64,000 bases of DNA from assembly GCA_036231565.1 (NCBI GenBank), contig JAZAHA010000049.1, forward strand, positions 124,001 through 188,000, in the 5' to 3' direction. Origin of the DNA: Maricaulis sp036231565. GTDB taxonomy: Bacteria; Pseudomonadota; Alphaproteobacteria; Caulobacterales; Maricaulaceae. Positions within the stretch are counted from its first letter, which is position 1; each line of letters begins with the position of its first letter. Below the pieces are notes generated by a model. That model had not been told where the DNA came from, made no database searches, and saw nothing but the letters and a program-made list of their open reading frames with translations. Position numbers and translations under genes: made by a program. Positions 23,908 to 32,111 of the stretch are shown piece after piece.

Positions 23908-25020
23908 TTGACGGCTGGATTTTCGGTTCGCGGGGCCGTGCTGTGCACGGCGCTCGCTCTTTTGGTTTCGGCTTGCGGCGGCGAGCCTTCGGCCGGTGGA
24001 CCGGCTGCTGGCGGCGCGCGCGCCGATGAGGCCATCCGTGTTGTTACCCAGCCCGTCCGGTTTGCGCGCGAGCGCACCGACATCGAAGCCGTCGGCACCG
24101 CCCGGGCCCGCTCCACAGCAACGATCTATCCCGAAGCCGGCGGTGTCGTGACCGGCGTTCCCTTCGTCACCGGCAGCCATGTCGAGGCGGGTGCCGTTCT
24201 CCTGCAGCTGGACGATCGCGAGGAACAGCTCGCCGTCAATCTTGCCCGGGTCTCCGTGCAGGAGGCCGAGCAATTGCTGGCCCGCTATCGCCGCATCGAG
24301 GACACCGGAGCCATCTCCGCCAGCCAGATCGACGAGGCCCGCACGACGCTGGATGCTGCGCGTATCGAGTTGCAGCAGGCCGAGATCGCCCTGGACGAGC
24401 GCACCGTGCGCGCGCCGTTTTCCGGACATGTCGGCCTGACCGATATCGACCCGGGTTCGCGCATCACGCCGACGACCGCTATCGCCCAGCTGGACGATCG
24501 CAGCGTACTGTTTGTCGACTTTTCGCCGGCCGAGCAGGTGTTCGGCCGTCTGCGTGAAGGCGACACCGTCACCGCCACGCCCTTTGCCGATCCCGATCTC
24601 GCCGTCGAGGCCGAAGTCATTGCCGTCGACAGCCGGATCGATCCGACACGCCGCACTTTCACGGTGCGCGCCAGTATCGACAATGAAGCCGATGTGCTGC
24701 GGCCGGGCATGAGCTTCCGCGTCGCCTTCACCATCGAGGGCCAGTCCTATCCGCGCTTGCCCGAAGCGGCGATTATCTGGGGCGGCAGCGGCTCCTATGT
24801 CTGGGGTGTCGATGGCGATACGGCGTTCCGCGTGCCGGTCGATATTGTGGCGCGCAATGAGGGCCATGTCCTGGTGCGCGGCGATCTGCAGGCCGGAGCC
24901 CGCATCATCACGGAAGGCGTTCAGAAGGTCCGTGAAGGCAGCCGCATTGTCGATGTCGGCGAGCGGGAAACCGGGCTGGCAGTCGGCGGGTCGCCCATCG
25001 TCTCGGATGAAACCCGATGA
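23908..25020 (+). CDS. RND efflux periplasmic adaptor lipoprotein
   Basis: 370 residues. A lipobox (LVSACGG) follows a short hydrophobic signal. The membrane-fusion fold is present: lipoyl half (AGGVVTGVPFVTGSHVEAGAVLLQLD), alpha-hairpin with IEDTGAISASQIDEART, second lipoyl half (VRAPFSGHVGLTDIDPGS), then beta-barrel and membrane-proximal parts. The start is TTG 23908 with GGGAGG upstream. The stop overlaps the pump gene start (ATGA). It links the RND pump to the outer membrane factor. Confidence 0.9.
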   Translation: MTAGFSVRGAVLCTALALLVSACGGEPSAGGPAAGGARADEAIRVVTQPVRFARERTDIEAVGTARARSTATIYPEAGGVVTGVPFVTGSHVEAGAVLLQLDDREEQLAVNLARVSVQEAEQLLARYRRIEDTGAISASQIDEARTTLDAARIELQQAEIALDERTVRAPFSGHVGLTDIDPGSRITPTTAIAQLDDRSVLFVDFSPAEQVFGRLREGDTVTATPFADPDLAVEAEVIAVDSRIDPTRRTFTVRASIDNEADVLRPGMSFRVAFTIEGQSYPRLPEAAIIWGGSGSYVWGVDGDTAFRVPVDIVARNEGHVLVRGDLQAGARIITEGVQKVREGSRIVDVGERETGLAVGGSPIVSDETR

Positions 25021-28000
25021 GCCTGCAGCGCAACGACCTTCCCGCACTGGCCGTCAAGCGGCCCGTGCTCGTCGCGGTCCTCAACCTCCTGATCATCATC
25101 GGCGGCCTGGCGGCCCTGTTCGGCGTTGAAGTCCGCGAACTGCCGGATGTCGACCGGCCGGTCGTCTCGGTCACGGCAAACTTCCCCGGCGCTGCGCCGG
25201 AAACCGTCGATGCCGAGGTGACGAGCATTCTCGAGGGTGCCGTTGCGCGCGTCTCCGGTGTGCGGGAGATCGATGCGCAGAGCGAGGAGAACGGCTCGCG
25301 CATCCGGGTCGAGTTCAATCCGGGCGTCGATCTGGACTCCGCCGCGGCCGACATCCGCGAGGCGACGTCGCGCGTCGCGCGTCAGCTGCCCGACCGGGTC
25401 GAGCAGATCCGCGTGGTGAAGGCCGACGACAATGCCGATCCCATCGTCCAGATGGCGGTGCTCTCCGACGCGCATGACGAAGAGACGCTGACGGCCATCG
25501 TCGAGAATGACATCGTGCCGGAATTCCTGTCGATCGAAGGCGTGGCGAGTGTCGACATGTTCGGCGACCGCCAGCGCCTTCTGCGCGTGGTGATCGATCC
25601 GCTGCGCCTGAGCCGTTTCGGTCTGACCGTGGGCGATGTCGCGGATGCGCTCAGCCAGGCGCCTTTCGACGTGCCGGTCGGCAGTTTCCGCTCCGAAGAC
25701 CAGCAATTGCTGGTACGGGCCGAGGCGACGGCTGCGACGCCGGAACGGGTCAAGGATGTCATCATCGACGGCAATACGCGTGTCGGTGACGTGGCCGAAG
25801 CCTTTTTTGCGCCGGCGGATGCGACCAATTTCGTGCGTCTCGACGGCCGGCCGATCATCGGTCTTGGCGTGGTGCGCCAGGCCCAGTCCAACACGATCTC
25901 GATCTCCGACGGGGTGCGCGAGACGGTCGAGCGGCTGAACGCCCGTTTCGACGATCTGGAAATCCGCATTACCTCGGACGACGCCGTCTTCATCCGCGGT
26001 TCCGTGCGTGAGGTCCTGACGAGCCTGGCGATCACGGTAGTGATCGTCATCGCGACCATCTGGCTCTTCTTCGCCCGCTTCCGCGCCTCCCTGATCCCGT
26101 CCACCGCCATTCCCGCCGCCCTGGTCGGCGCGCTTGCCGGCATCTGGCTTCTGGGCTTTTCGGTCAATCTCCTGACCCTTCTGGCCCTGGTGCTGGCGAC
26201 GGGTCTCATCGTCGACGATGCCATCGTCGTGGTCGAGAACATCCAGCGTTTGCAGATGAAGGGGCTGGGCCGCCGGGCCGCGGCCGTTCTGGGCACGCGC
26301 CAGGTCTTTTTCGCGGTCGTCGCGACGACGGCCGTTCTGGTCTCGGTCTTCATCCCGATCTCCTTCCTGCCCTCGACGGCGGGTCGCCTGTTCCGCGAAT
26401 TCGGCTTCGTGCTGGCGCTGGCTGTGGTGATCTCGTCCTTCGTGGCCCTCTCCATCGTGCCGGCGCTGGCCGCGCGCCTCTGGCTGCGGTCGGAGAACCG
26501 CAAGCAGGGGCCGCTGGAGCGTGTCGGCGGCCGCATCTCGGACGGTTATGGCAAGCTCTTGCGGCTCGCCCTGAACCGTCCGTGGATCACGGCCGGCATC
26601 ATGCTGGTTTCGGCGCTGGGGGCGGTGTTCGCCTTTGCCTCGCTCGAACAGGAATTGGTGCCGCAGGAGGATCGCGGACGGATCTATATCTTCGCGACGG
26701 GACCGGACGGTGTCGGACTCGATTTCATGGAGCGCCAGGCCGACCAGGTCGAGGCGATCGTCCAGCCCTATCTGGAGAGCGGCGAGGTGACGTCGGTTTT
26801 CTCCATCGTCGGCCGCTGGGACCCCAACCGCATTTTCATGACCGCCACCCTGGCTGATTGGGAAGACCGTGATCGCAGCCAGCAGGAGATCATGGCCGAG
26901 ATGCGCCGCCCGCTGTCGCAGATCCCGGGCCTGCGCGCCTCGGTCTTCGGACGCGGCAGCCTCGACATGCGCGGCTCCAGCCGCGGCGGGATCCAGGTTG
27001 CCCTGACCGGCCGCGAATATGCCGAGATCTATGAAGGCGCCCTGGCGCTCGAGCGGGCCATCGATACGGAGAGCCGGATCTTGTCCAACCCGGAAATCTC
27101 CTACCAGCCGACCCAGCCGCAATTGTCGATCCGGATCGACCGCCGCCGTGCGGCCGATCTCGGCGTGCCGCTCAACGAGCTGTCGGTGACCCTGCGGGCC
27201 ATGGTGGGCGGTGACGAGCTGGTCGACCTGAATGTCGGCGACCAGGCGATCCCGATCTTCCTGGAGTCCGCCAATGGCGCCATCGACGACCCGACCGATC
27301 TGCAAAACCTCTATGTCCGCTCCAATGCCGGCGAGCTGATCCCGCTGTCAGCCCTGACCACGCTGGTCGAGGAAGGTGTTGCGGCCGAGCTGAACCGGAC
27401 CGAGCAGCGCCGCTCGATCGATGTCGAGGCGGATGTCGCAGCGGATATCGCCCTGTCCGACGCCGTCGCCGAGATCGAGCGTCTGGCCGAGACCGCCCTG
27501 CCGCCCGGGATCGAGATGATCATGATGGGCGATGCGCGCACGCTGAACGAGACCTCGCGCGACATGGCGATCACCTATCTGTTCGCCTTCGTCATCGTCT
27601 TCCTGGTCCTGGCGGCACAGTTCGAGAGCCTGACCAGCCCTATCGTCGTCATCCTGACCGTGCCGTTCGGCCTCGCCGCTGCGGTCTATGCGCTGGTGCT
27701 GACGGGTACCTCCCTCAACATCTTCTCGCAGATCGGCCTGGTAATGCTGATCGGCCTGATGGCGAAGAACGGTATTCTCGTGGTCGAGTTCGCCGACCAG
27801 CTGCGCGCCGAGGGCAAGAGCGTGCGCGAGGCGATCGAGGAGGCGGCGACGATCCGTCTGCGTCCGATCGCCATGACGCTGATTTCGACGGTGCTGGGTG
27901 CCCTGCCGCTCATCCTGTCGACCGGGGCCGGTGCCGAGGCGCGCACCTCGATCGGCTGGACCGTGTTCGGCGGGCTGGGCCTGTCGGGCCTGTTCACCCT

Positions 28001-28127
28001 CTTCCTGACCCCGGTGATCTATCTGGGTGTCGCCCGGTTCGGCAAACCGCGCTCGGTCAATCTTGTCGAACTGGAAGAAGAACTGGCCCGCGTCGAGAAC
28101 GACCCCGACACCCAACCGGCAGAATGA
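25017..28127 (+). CDS. RND efflux pump inner-membrane permease (HAE1-like)
   Basis: 1036 residues. The first helix lies at about 15-35, two large periplasmic loops at about 40-330 and 560-860, and helix blocks at about 335-540 and 865-1020. Helix 4 contains GLIVDDAIVVVENIQR, with the paired Asp residues of proton-coupled RND pumps, and helix 10 GLMAKNGILVVEFA. The N-terminus AVKRPVLVAVLNLLIIIGG and the LPDVDRPVVSV segment match multidrug-type pumps. It is operonic with the adaptor and the outer membrane factor; drug specificity cannot be read. Confidence 0.93.
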   Translation: MSLQRNDLPALAVKRPVLVAVLNLLIIIGGLAALFGVEVRELPDVDRPVVSVTANFPGAAPETVDAEVTSILEGAVARVSGVREIDAQSEENGSRIRVEFNPGVDLDSAAADIREATSRVARQLPDRVEQIRVVKADDNADPIVQMAVLSDAHDEETLTAIVENDIVPEFLSIEGVASVDMFGDRQRLLRVVIDPLRLSRFGLTVGDVADALSQAPFDVPVGSFRSEDQQLLVRAEATAATPERVKDVIIDGNTRVGDVAEAFFAPADATNFVRLDGRPIIGLGVVRQAQSNTISISDGVRETVERLNARFDDLEIRITSDDAVFIRGSVREVLTSLAITVVIVIATIWLFFARFRASLIPSTAIPAALVGALAGIWLLGFSVNLLTLLALVLATGLIVDDAIVVVENIQRLQMKGLGRRAAAVLGTRQVFFAVVATTAVLVSVFIPISFLPSTAGRLFREFGFVLALAVVISSFVALSIVPALAARLWLRSENRKQGPLERVGGRISDGYGKLLRLALNRPWITAGIMLVSALGAVFAFASLEQELVPQEDRGRIYIFATGPDGVGLDFMERQADQVEAIVQPYLESGEVTSVFSIVGRWDPNRIFMTATLADWEDRDRSQQEIMAEMRRPLSQIPGLRASVFGRGSLDMRGSSRGGIQVALTGREYAEIYEGALALERAIDTESRILSNPEISYQPTQPQLSIRIDRRRAADLGVPLNELSVTLRAMVGGDELVDLNVGDQAIPIFLESANGAIDDPTDLQNLYVRSNAGELIPLSALTTLVEEGVAAELNRTEQRRSIDVEADVAADIALSDAVAEIERLAETALPPGIEMIMMGDARTLNETSRDMAITYLFAFVIVFLVLAAQFESLTSPIVVILTVPFGLAAAVYALVLTGTSLNIFSQIGLVMLIGLMAKNGILVVEFADQLRAEGKSVREAIEEAATIRLRPIAMTLISTVLGALPLILSTGAGAEARTSIGWTVFGGLGLSGLFTLFLTPVIYLGVARFGKPRSVNLVELEEELARVENDPDTQPAE

Positions 28128-29539
28128 TCATGCGTCACGTCCCGAGTATTGCCCTTGCCGCGCTCGCGGCCTGTCTGACCGGCTGCACGGTCGGACCCGA
28201 CTACAACGCGCCGGTGCCGGGCGTGCCGGACACCTGGTCGGAAACGGTTCCGGGCAGTGAAACCGCTGCGGCAACCGCGTGGTGGCGGGGCTTTGGCGAT
28301 GAACAGCTGGACACGCTGATCACCACGGCGCTGGACGAGAATATCGATGTCCGGATCGCGGTTGCGCGGCTGGCCGAGGCCGAGGCCCGGACCACAGCCG
28401 AACGCGCTGCCAACTGGCCGTCCGTTGATGCGAGCGCCGATGCGTCCGCCACCGGCGACATTTCCGGCGATGCCGCGTCTTCCACGGCTGCTGGTCTCGG
28501 GGCGGCGCTGGCTTTCGTGCCGGACGTGTTCGGCGGGCGCCGCCGCCAGATCGAACAGGTCGAGGCGACGGCCGCTGCCCGGCGGTTCGACATCGAGGAC
28601 GTCAAACGCGTCACGGCCGCCTCGATCGCCGAACGCTATATCGAGCTGCGCCGCAGCCGGGCCCGGCTCGACCTGCTGACGACCTCGCTGGAGCTGCAGC
28701 AGCAGACGCTGGACATCGTGCGCCAGCGTGCCGAAGCCGGCCTGTCGGCCGATCTCGATGTGCAGCGGGCCGCCTCCGATCTTGCCCGCACACGGGCCCA
28801 GCGCGGCAGCCTCGATATTGCCGAGGCGCGGTCCCTGCATGATCTGGCGATCCTGACCGGCGCGCTTCCCGGCACGCTCGGCCTGGAGCCGGCCGCGGAA
28901 ACCACGATCCCGGACTTTGCCGATCCCGTTGCGCCGGGTGTGCCGGCCGATCTCCTGCGCCGCCGGGCCGATCTTCAGGCCGCCGAGCGAGACCTGGCCG
29001 CGGCCAGCGCCGCCATCGGCGTCGCCACGGCCGAGCTTTATCCCGCCTTCTCCATTCCCGGCAGTATCACTGCCGATCTGGGTTCGGCCGACCGGTTGGT
29101 CGGTGACGTGGTCGCGCGAATCGGTGCTGCGGTCGATGTTCCGGTTTTCGATGCCGGCCGCCGCCGCGCCGGTGTCGACATTGCCGAGGCCCGGGCCGAA
29201 CAGGCGCTGCTGACCTACCGGCAGACGCTGCTGGAAGCTGTCGGCGAGGTCGAGGACGCACTCGTCTCCATACGCGCCGTCGAGGCGCGGACGGCAGAGC
29301 TCGAGCGGGCGGTTGCCGCATCGGAACAGGCTTTCGACCAGCTCGACGCGCTTTACCGGGAAGGTCTGGCCAGCTTCATCGACATTCTCGATGCCCAGCG
29401 CACCCTGATCGACAGCCGCGAGTCGCTGCTGGACAGCCAGGCCGATCATGCCCTGGCCGTGATCGCGCTGCACCGGGCGCTGGGTGCGCCGGTCGATCCG
29501 GCCCTCAATCCCGGCGGGGGGCCAGACTCGCGCTCTTGA
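28124..29539 (+). CDS. Outer membrane efflux lipoprotein (NodT/OprM family)
   Basis: 471 residues. A lipobox (CLTGCTVGPDY) is followed by the NodT-type start NAPVPGVPDTW and two long outer-membrane-factor repeats (GLSADLDVQRAASDLARTRA; EGLASFIDILDAQRTLIDS). The trimeric channel completes the tripartite efflux system with the two preceding genes. The start overlaps the pump stop (ATGA). Its last 35 bp overlap the 3' end of the convergent modC. Confidence 0.92.
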   Translation: MIMRHVPSIALAALAACLTGCTVGPDYNAPVPGVPDTWSETVPGSETAAATAWWRGFGDEQLDTLITTALDENIDVRIAVARLAEAEARTTAERAANWPSVDASADASATGDISGDAASSTAAGLGAALAFVPDVFGGRRRQIEQVEATAAARRFDIEDVKRVTAASIAERYIELRRSRARLDLLTTSLELQQQTLDIVRQRAEAGLSADLDVQRAASDLARTRAQRGSLDIAEARSLHDLAILTGALPGTLGLEPAAETTIPDFADPVAPGVPADLLRRRADLQAAERDLAAASAAIGVATAELYPAFSIPGSITADLGSADRLVGDVVARIGAAVDVPVFDAGRRRAGVDIAEARAEQALLTYRQTLLEAVGEVEDALVSIRAVEARTAELERAVAASEQAFDQLDALYREGLASFIDILDAQRTLIDSRESLLDSQADHALAVIALHRALGAPVDPALNPGGGPDSRS

Positions 29540-30596
29540 TCAGTGCGATAACCGTATCGCCCGGCTTCAACGCGAGCGCTTCGGCCGCGGCCCGCGTGAT
29601 CCGTGCACACAGGCGCTGCGTCGCCACCTCCAGCTCGACATCGCACCAGGCCGTATCCGGCCGGTCGGTGATCGTTGTCACTGTCCCGGGCAGCCTGTTC
29701 CGCACCGAGAGCCCGTCCACGGCATCCAGGGCCAGGGTGACATCGCGGGCGGGTACGTAGAGACGCACCTCGCGTCCGATGGCGAGATCCGTCAGTCCGG
29801 GCAGGGCGATCCGGTGCTCGCCGATACTCAGCCCGGTCAGGTGCAGGCGGGCATCATGGCCGGCGATCCGGCCGGTCAGGACGGCGCCGGGTTCGTCCAT
29901 TGTAACGCTGCGCCCCTCAGAACCGGCAAGCCAGGCATCCCGTCCGCAGAGCGTGCCGATCTGTCCGCTCTCAACGGGCAGGACATGATCGGCCATGATG
30001 GCCAGCTCCCGGGCGTCGTGACTGACCATCAGCGCCGGCAATTGCCAGTGCGTGAGCTTGTCCCGCAATGCCGGAAGCAGGCTCTGGCGAAAGCCGGCAT
30101 CAAGCGCGGAGAAAGCCTCATCCAGCAGGAGCAGTCGCGGCCGGGCAGACAGCGCCCGGGCGAGCGCGACGCGCTGGCGCTCCCCGCCCGACAGATCCGC
30201 GGTGCGCCGTGCCAAGAGGGGCGCCAGTTCCAGGAGATCAATCAGTTCCGCGCGGTCGGGACCTGTAGCGTCCGGCACGGCGCGCTGGCTGGCATAGTCC
30301 AGATTGCCGGTCACAGAGAGGTGGGCGAACAGCCGGGAGTCCTGGAAGACGAGTGCCGTCCGGCGCCGGTATGCCGGCACGAATGACGCGCTGGACTGCC
30401 AGGTTTCACCATCGAAACGCACCGTATTGCCGCGTGCGCGATCCAGCCCTGCGATCACGCGCAGCAGGCTGGTCTTGCCTGCGCCATTGGGACCCAAAAT
30501 GCCCGTTACACCGTTCAACGGCAGGGTCGCCGCGCCGGTCAGGCTGAACCCGCCCCGACGATGGGTGAGATCGAGATCGAGCGCTTTATCCGGCAT
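29505..30596 (-). CDS. modC: Molybdate ABC transporter ATP-binding protein
   Basis: 363 residues. Walker A is GPNGAGKTS, the signature DLSGGERQRVALARAL and Walker B RLLLLDEAFSALD. The C-terminal third (from about 295) is a TOBE/Mop domain (GLSVRNRLPGTVTTI, IKSASLA), which distinguishes ModC from most ABC ATPases. It energises molybdate import with ModB. The start overlaps the modB end by 11 nt. The 3' end overlaps the efflux gene on the other strand. Confidence 0.93.
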   Translation of the reverse strand: MPDKALDLDLTHRRGGFSLTGAATLPLNGVTGILGPNGAGKTSLLRVIAGLDRARGNTVRFDGETWQSSASFVPAYRRRTALVFQDSRLFAHLSVTGNLDYASQRAVPDATGPDRAELIDLLELAPLLARRTADLSGGERQRVALARALSARPRLLLLDEAFSALDAGFRQSLLPALRDKLTHWQLPALMVSHDARELAIMADHVLPVESGQIGTLCGRDAWLAGSEGRSVTMDEPGAVLTGRIAGHDARLHLTGLSIGEHRIALPGLTDLAIGREVRLYVPARDVTLALDAVDGLSVRNRLPGTVTTITDRPDTAWCDVELEVATQRLCARITRAAAEALALKPGDTVIALIKSASLAPRRD

Positions 30597-31260
30597 GGAC
30601 AGGATACCGGCGATTGATCAGGAAAACGGCGATCAGCACGCTCAGCGATGTGGCGAGGAGGCCCAGCGCCAGCGTGTGGGCGGCGGCATAGTCCAGTGTT
30701 TCGACATGGTCGTAGAGCGCGATCGACACCACGCGGGTGCGACCGGGAATATTTCCGCCCACCATCAGCACCACGCCGAACTCGCCCACGGTGTGTATGA
30801 AGCTGAGCACGCCCGCCGTGATGAAGCCGCGCAGGCTGAGCGGTATGACGACCGAAATGAAAGCATCCAGCGGTGACGCGCCCAGGCTGGCAGCGGCGTC
30901 CAGCGGTGCGCGGCCAACCCGTTCAAAGGCGGTCTGCAGCGGCTGGACCATGAAGGGCAGGGAGTAGATCATCGAGGCGATCACCAGTCCGGAGAAGGAA
31001 AAGGCGAGCGTGTCGCCGGTCAGGCGCACCCACAGACCGCCGATTGCCGAGCCGGGGTTGAACAGGATCAGCAGGTAGAAGCCGATCACCGTCGGCGGCA
31101 GGACGAGGGGGAGTGCCGTGACGGCTTCAATTACGGGCTTGAACCGTGTCCGCGTGTTTGCCAGCCACCAGGCCAGCGGCGTACCGATCACGAACAGGAT
31201 CAGCGTCGTGACCAACGCCAGCTGCACGGTCAGGGCAATGGCTGACAGGCTCCCGCTCAC
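30586..31260 (-). CDS. modB: Molybdate ABC transporter permease
   Basis: 224 residues with five or six membrane helices. The permease coupling motif is present (HTVGEFGVVLMVGGNIPGRT), and the N-terminal LALVTTLILFVIGTPLAWWLA and PLVLPPTVIGFYLL are typical of ModB. It lies between modA (4-nt overlap) and modC. Confidence 0.94.
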   Translation of the reverse strand: MSGSLSAIALTVQLALVTTLILFVIGTPLAWWLANTRTRFKPVIEAVTALPLVLPPTVIGFYLLILFNPGSAIGGLWVRLTGDTLAFSFSGLVIASMIYSLPFMVQPLQTAFERVGRAPLDAAASLGASPLDAFISVVIPLSLRGFITAGVLSFIHTVGEFGVVLMVGGNIPGRTRVVSIALYDHVETLDYAAAHTLALGLLATSLSVLIAVFLINRRYPVHAG

Positions 31261-32036
31261 TCCGGCGCCTCATAGCCATGAGTGACGATGATGTCGCGGG
31301 CTTCCGGCGAGGCGAGAAAATCCATGAAGGCGCGGGCGGCCTCATTCTCGCTTCCCTTCATCAGAAGAACCGCGTCCTGACGGATCGGATCGTGCCAGCC
31401 GGCGGGGATGAGGTCATGACGGCCGGCCGGCGCGCTGCCGGGTTCCCGGATCTGCGACAACGCGACGAAACCCAGATCGGCATTGCCGGTGGCGACGAAG
31501 GCATAAGTCTGGCCGATATTCTCCCCTAAGACCTGACGTGAGGCCGAGGCTGTCTGAAGCTCCAGATGGTCCAGAACCTGGCGCGCAGCGGTGCCATAGG
31601 GCGCGAGGTCGGGATTGGCGAGGGCGAGGCGCCGGTAGCCGCCTGCCTGCAGGCGCTGCAAGGGGGGCGGCGTATCGGCTGCGATATCCGCCATGTCCAT
31701 CAGGGCCAGCCGGCCGGTCGCATAGGTCTGTACGCTGCCGGCAACCGCCAGACCGTCTGCGACCAGGCGCGCCGGGCGGACAGTGTCGGCCGCGAGGAAG
31801 ACGTCAAACGGCGCGCCATTGACGATCTGGGCGTAGAGGCGGCCGGTCGATCCCGACGACACGATAACGGTATGGCCGGTACTCGCGGAAAAGACGCCGG
31901 CGAGGGCTCGTACCGGTTCGGCGAAATTGGATGCGACAGCCAGTCTTGCGGTGTCAGCGCGGGCCTGACCGCTGACGGCAGCGACCACCAATGACACCAG
32001 CGCTACGGCAAGTCGGAAGAGGAAAGTCCGGGCCAT
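31257..32036 (-). CDS. modA: Molybdate ABC transporter substrate-binding protein
   Basis: 259 residues with a cleavable signal (AAVSGQARADTA). Mature-protein motifs are VAVSNF-like LAVASNFAEPVRAL, SSGSTGRLYAQI, GAPFDVFLAADT and a C-terminal region containing ARAFMDFLASPEAR. It binds molybdate or tungstate in the periplasm and delivers it to ModB. It is the first gene of modABC. No ModE gene or obvious ModE box was seen nearby. Confidence 0.93.
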   Translation of the reverse strand: MARTFLFRLAVALVSLVVAAVSGQARADTARLAVASNFAEPVRALAGVFSASTGHTVIVSSGSTGRLYAQIVNGAPFDVFLAADTVRPARLVADGLAVAGSVQTYATGRLALMDMADIAADTPPPLQRLQAGGYRRLALANPDLAPYGTAARQVLDHLELQTASASRQVLGENIGQTYAFVATGNADLGFVALSQIREPGSAPAGRHDLIPAGWHDPIRQDAVLLMKGSENEAARAFMDFLASPEARDIIVTHGYEAPE

Positions 32037-32111
32037 GCGTGACAGATTGCTCGCGGCGCCCCGCCCGGTTCAAGGGCAAAGCGCGGTGGATCACGCGGTT
32101 GTCAGTGCTCG

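Noticed and set aside
24921..27305. A 794-codon minus-strand frame opposite the RND adaptor and pump
   Set aside because: Shadow of the conserved pump gene; low-complexity Asp/Arg/Gly/His composition and no recognisable motif.
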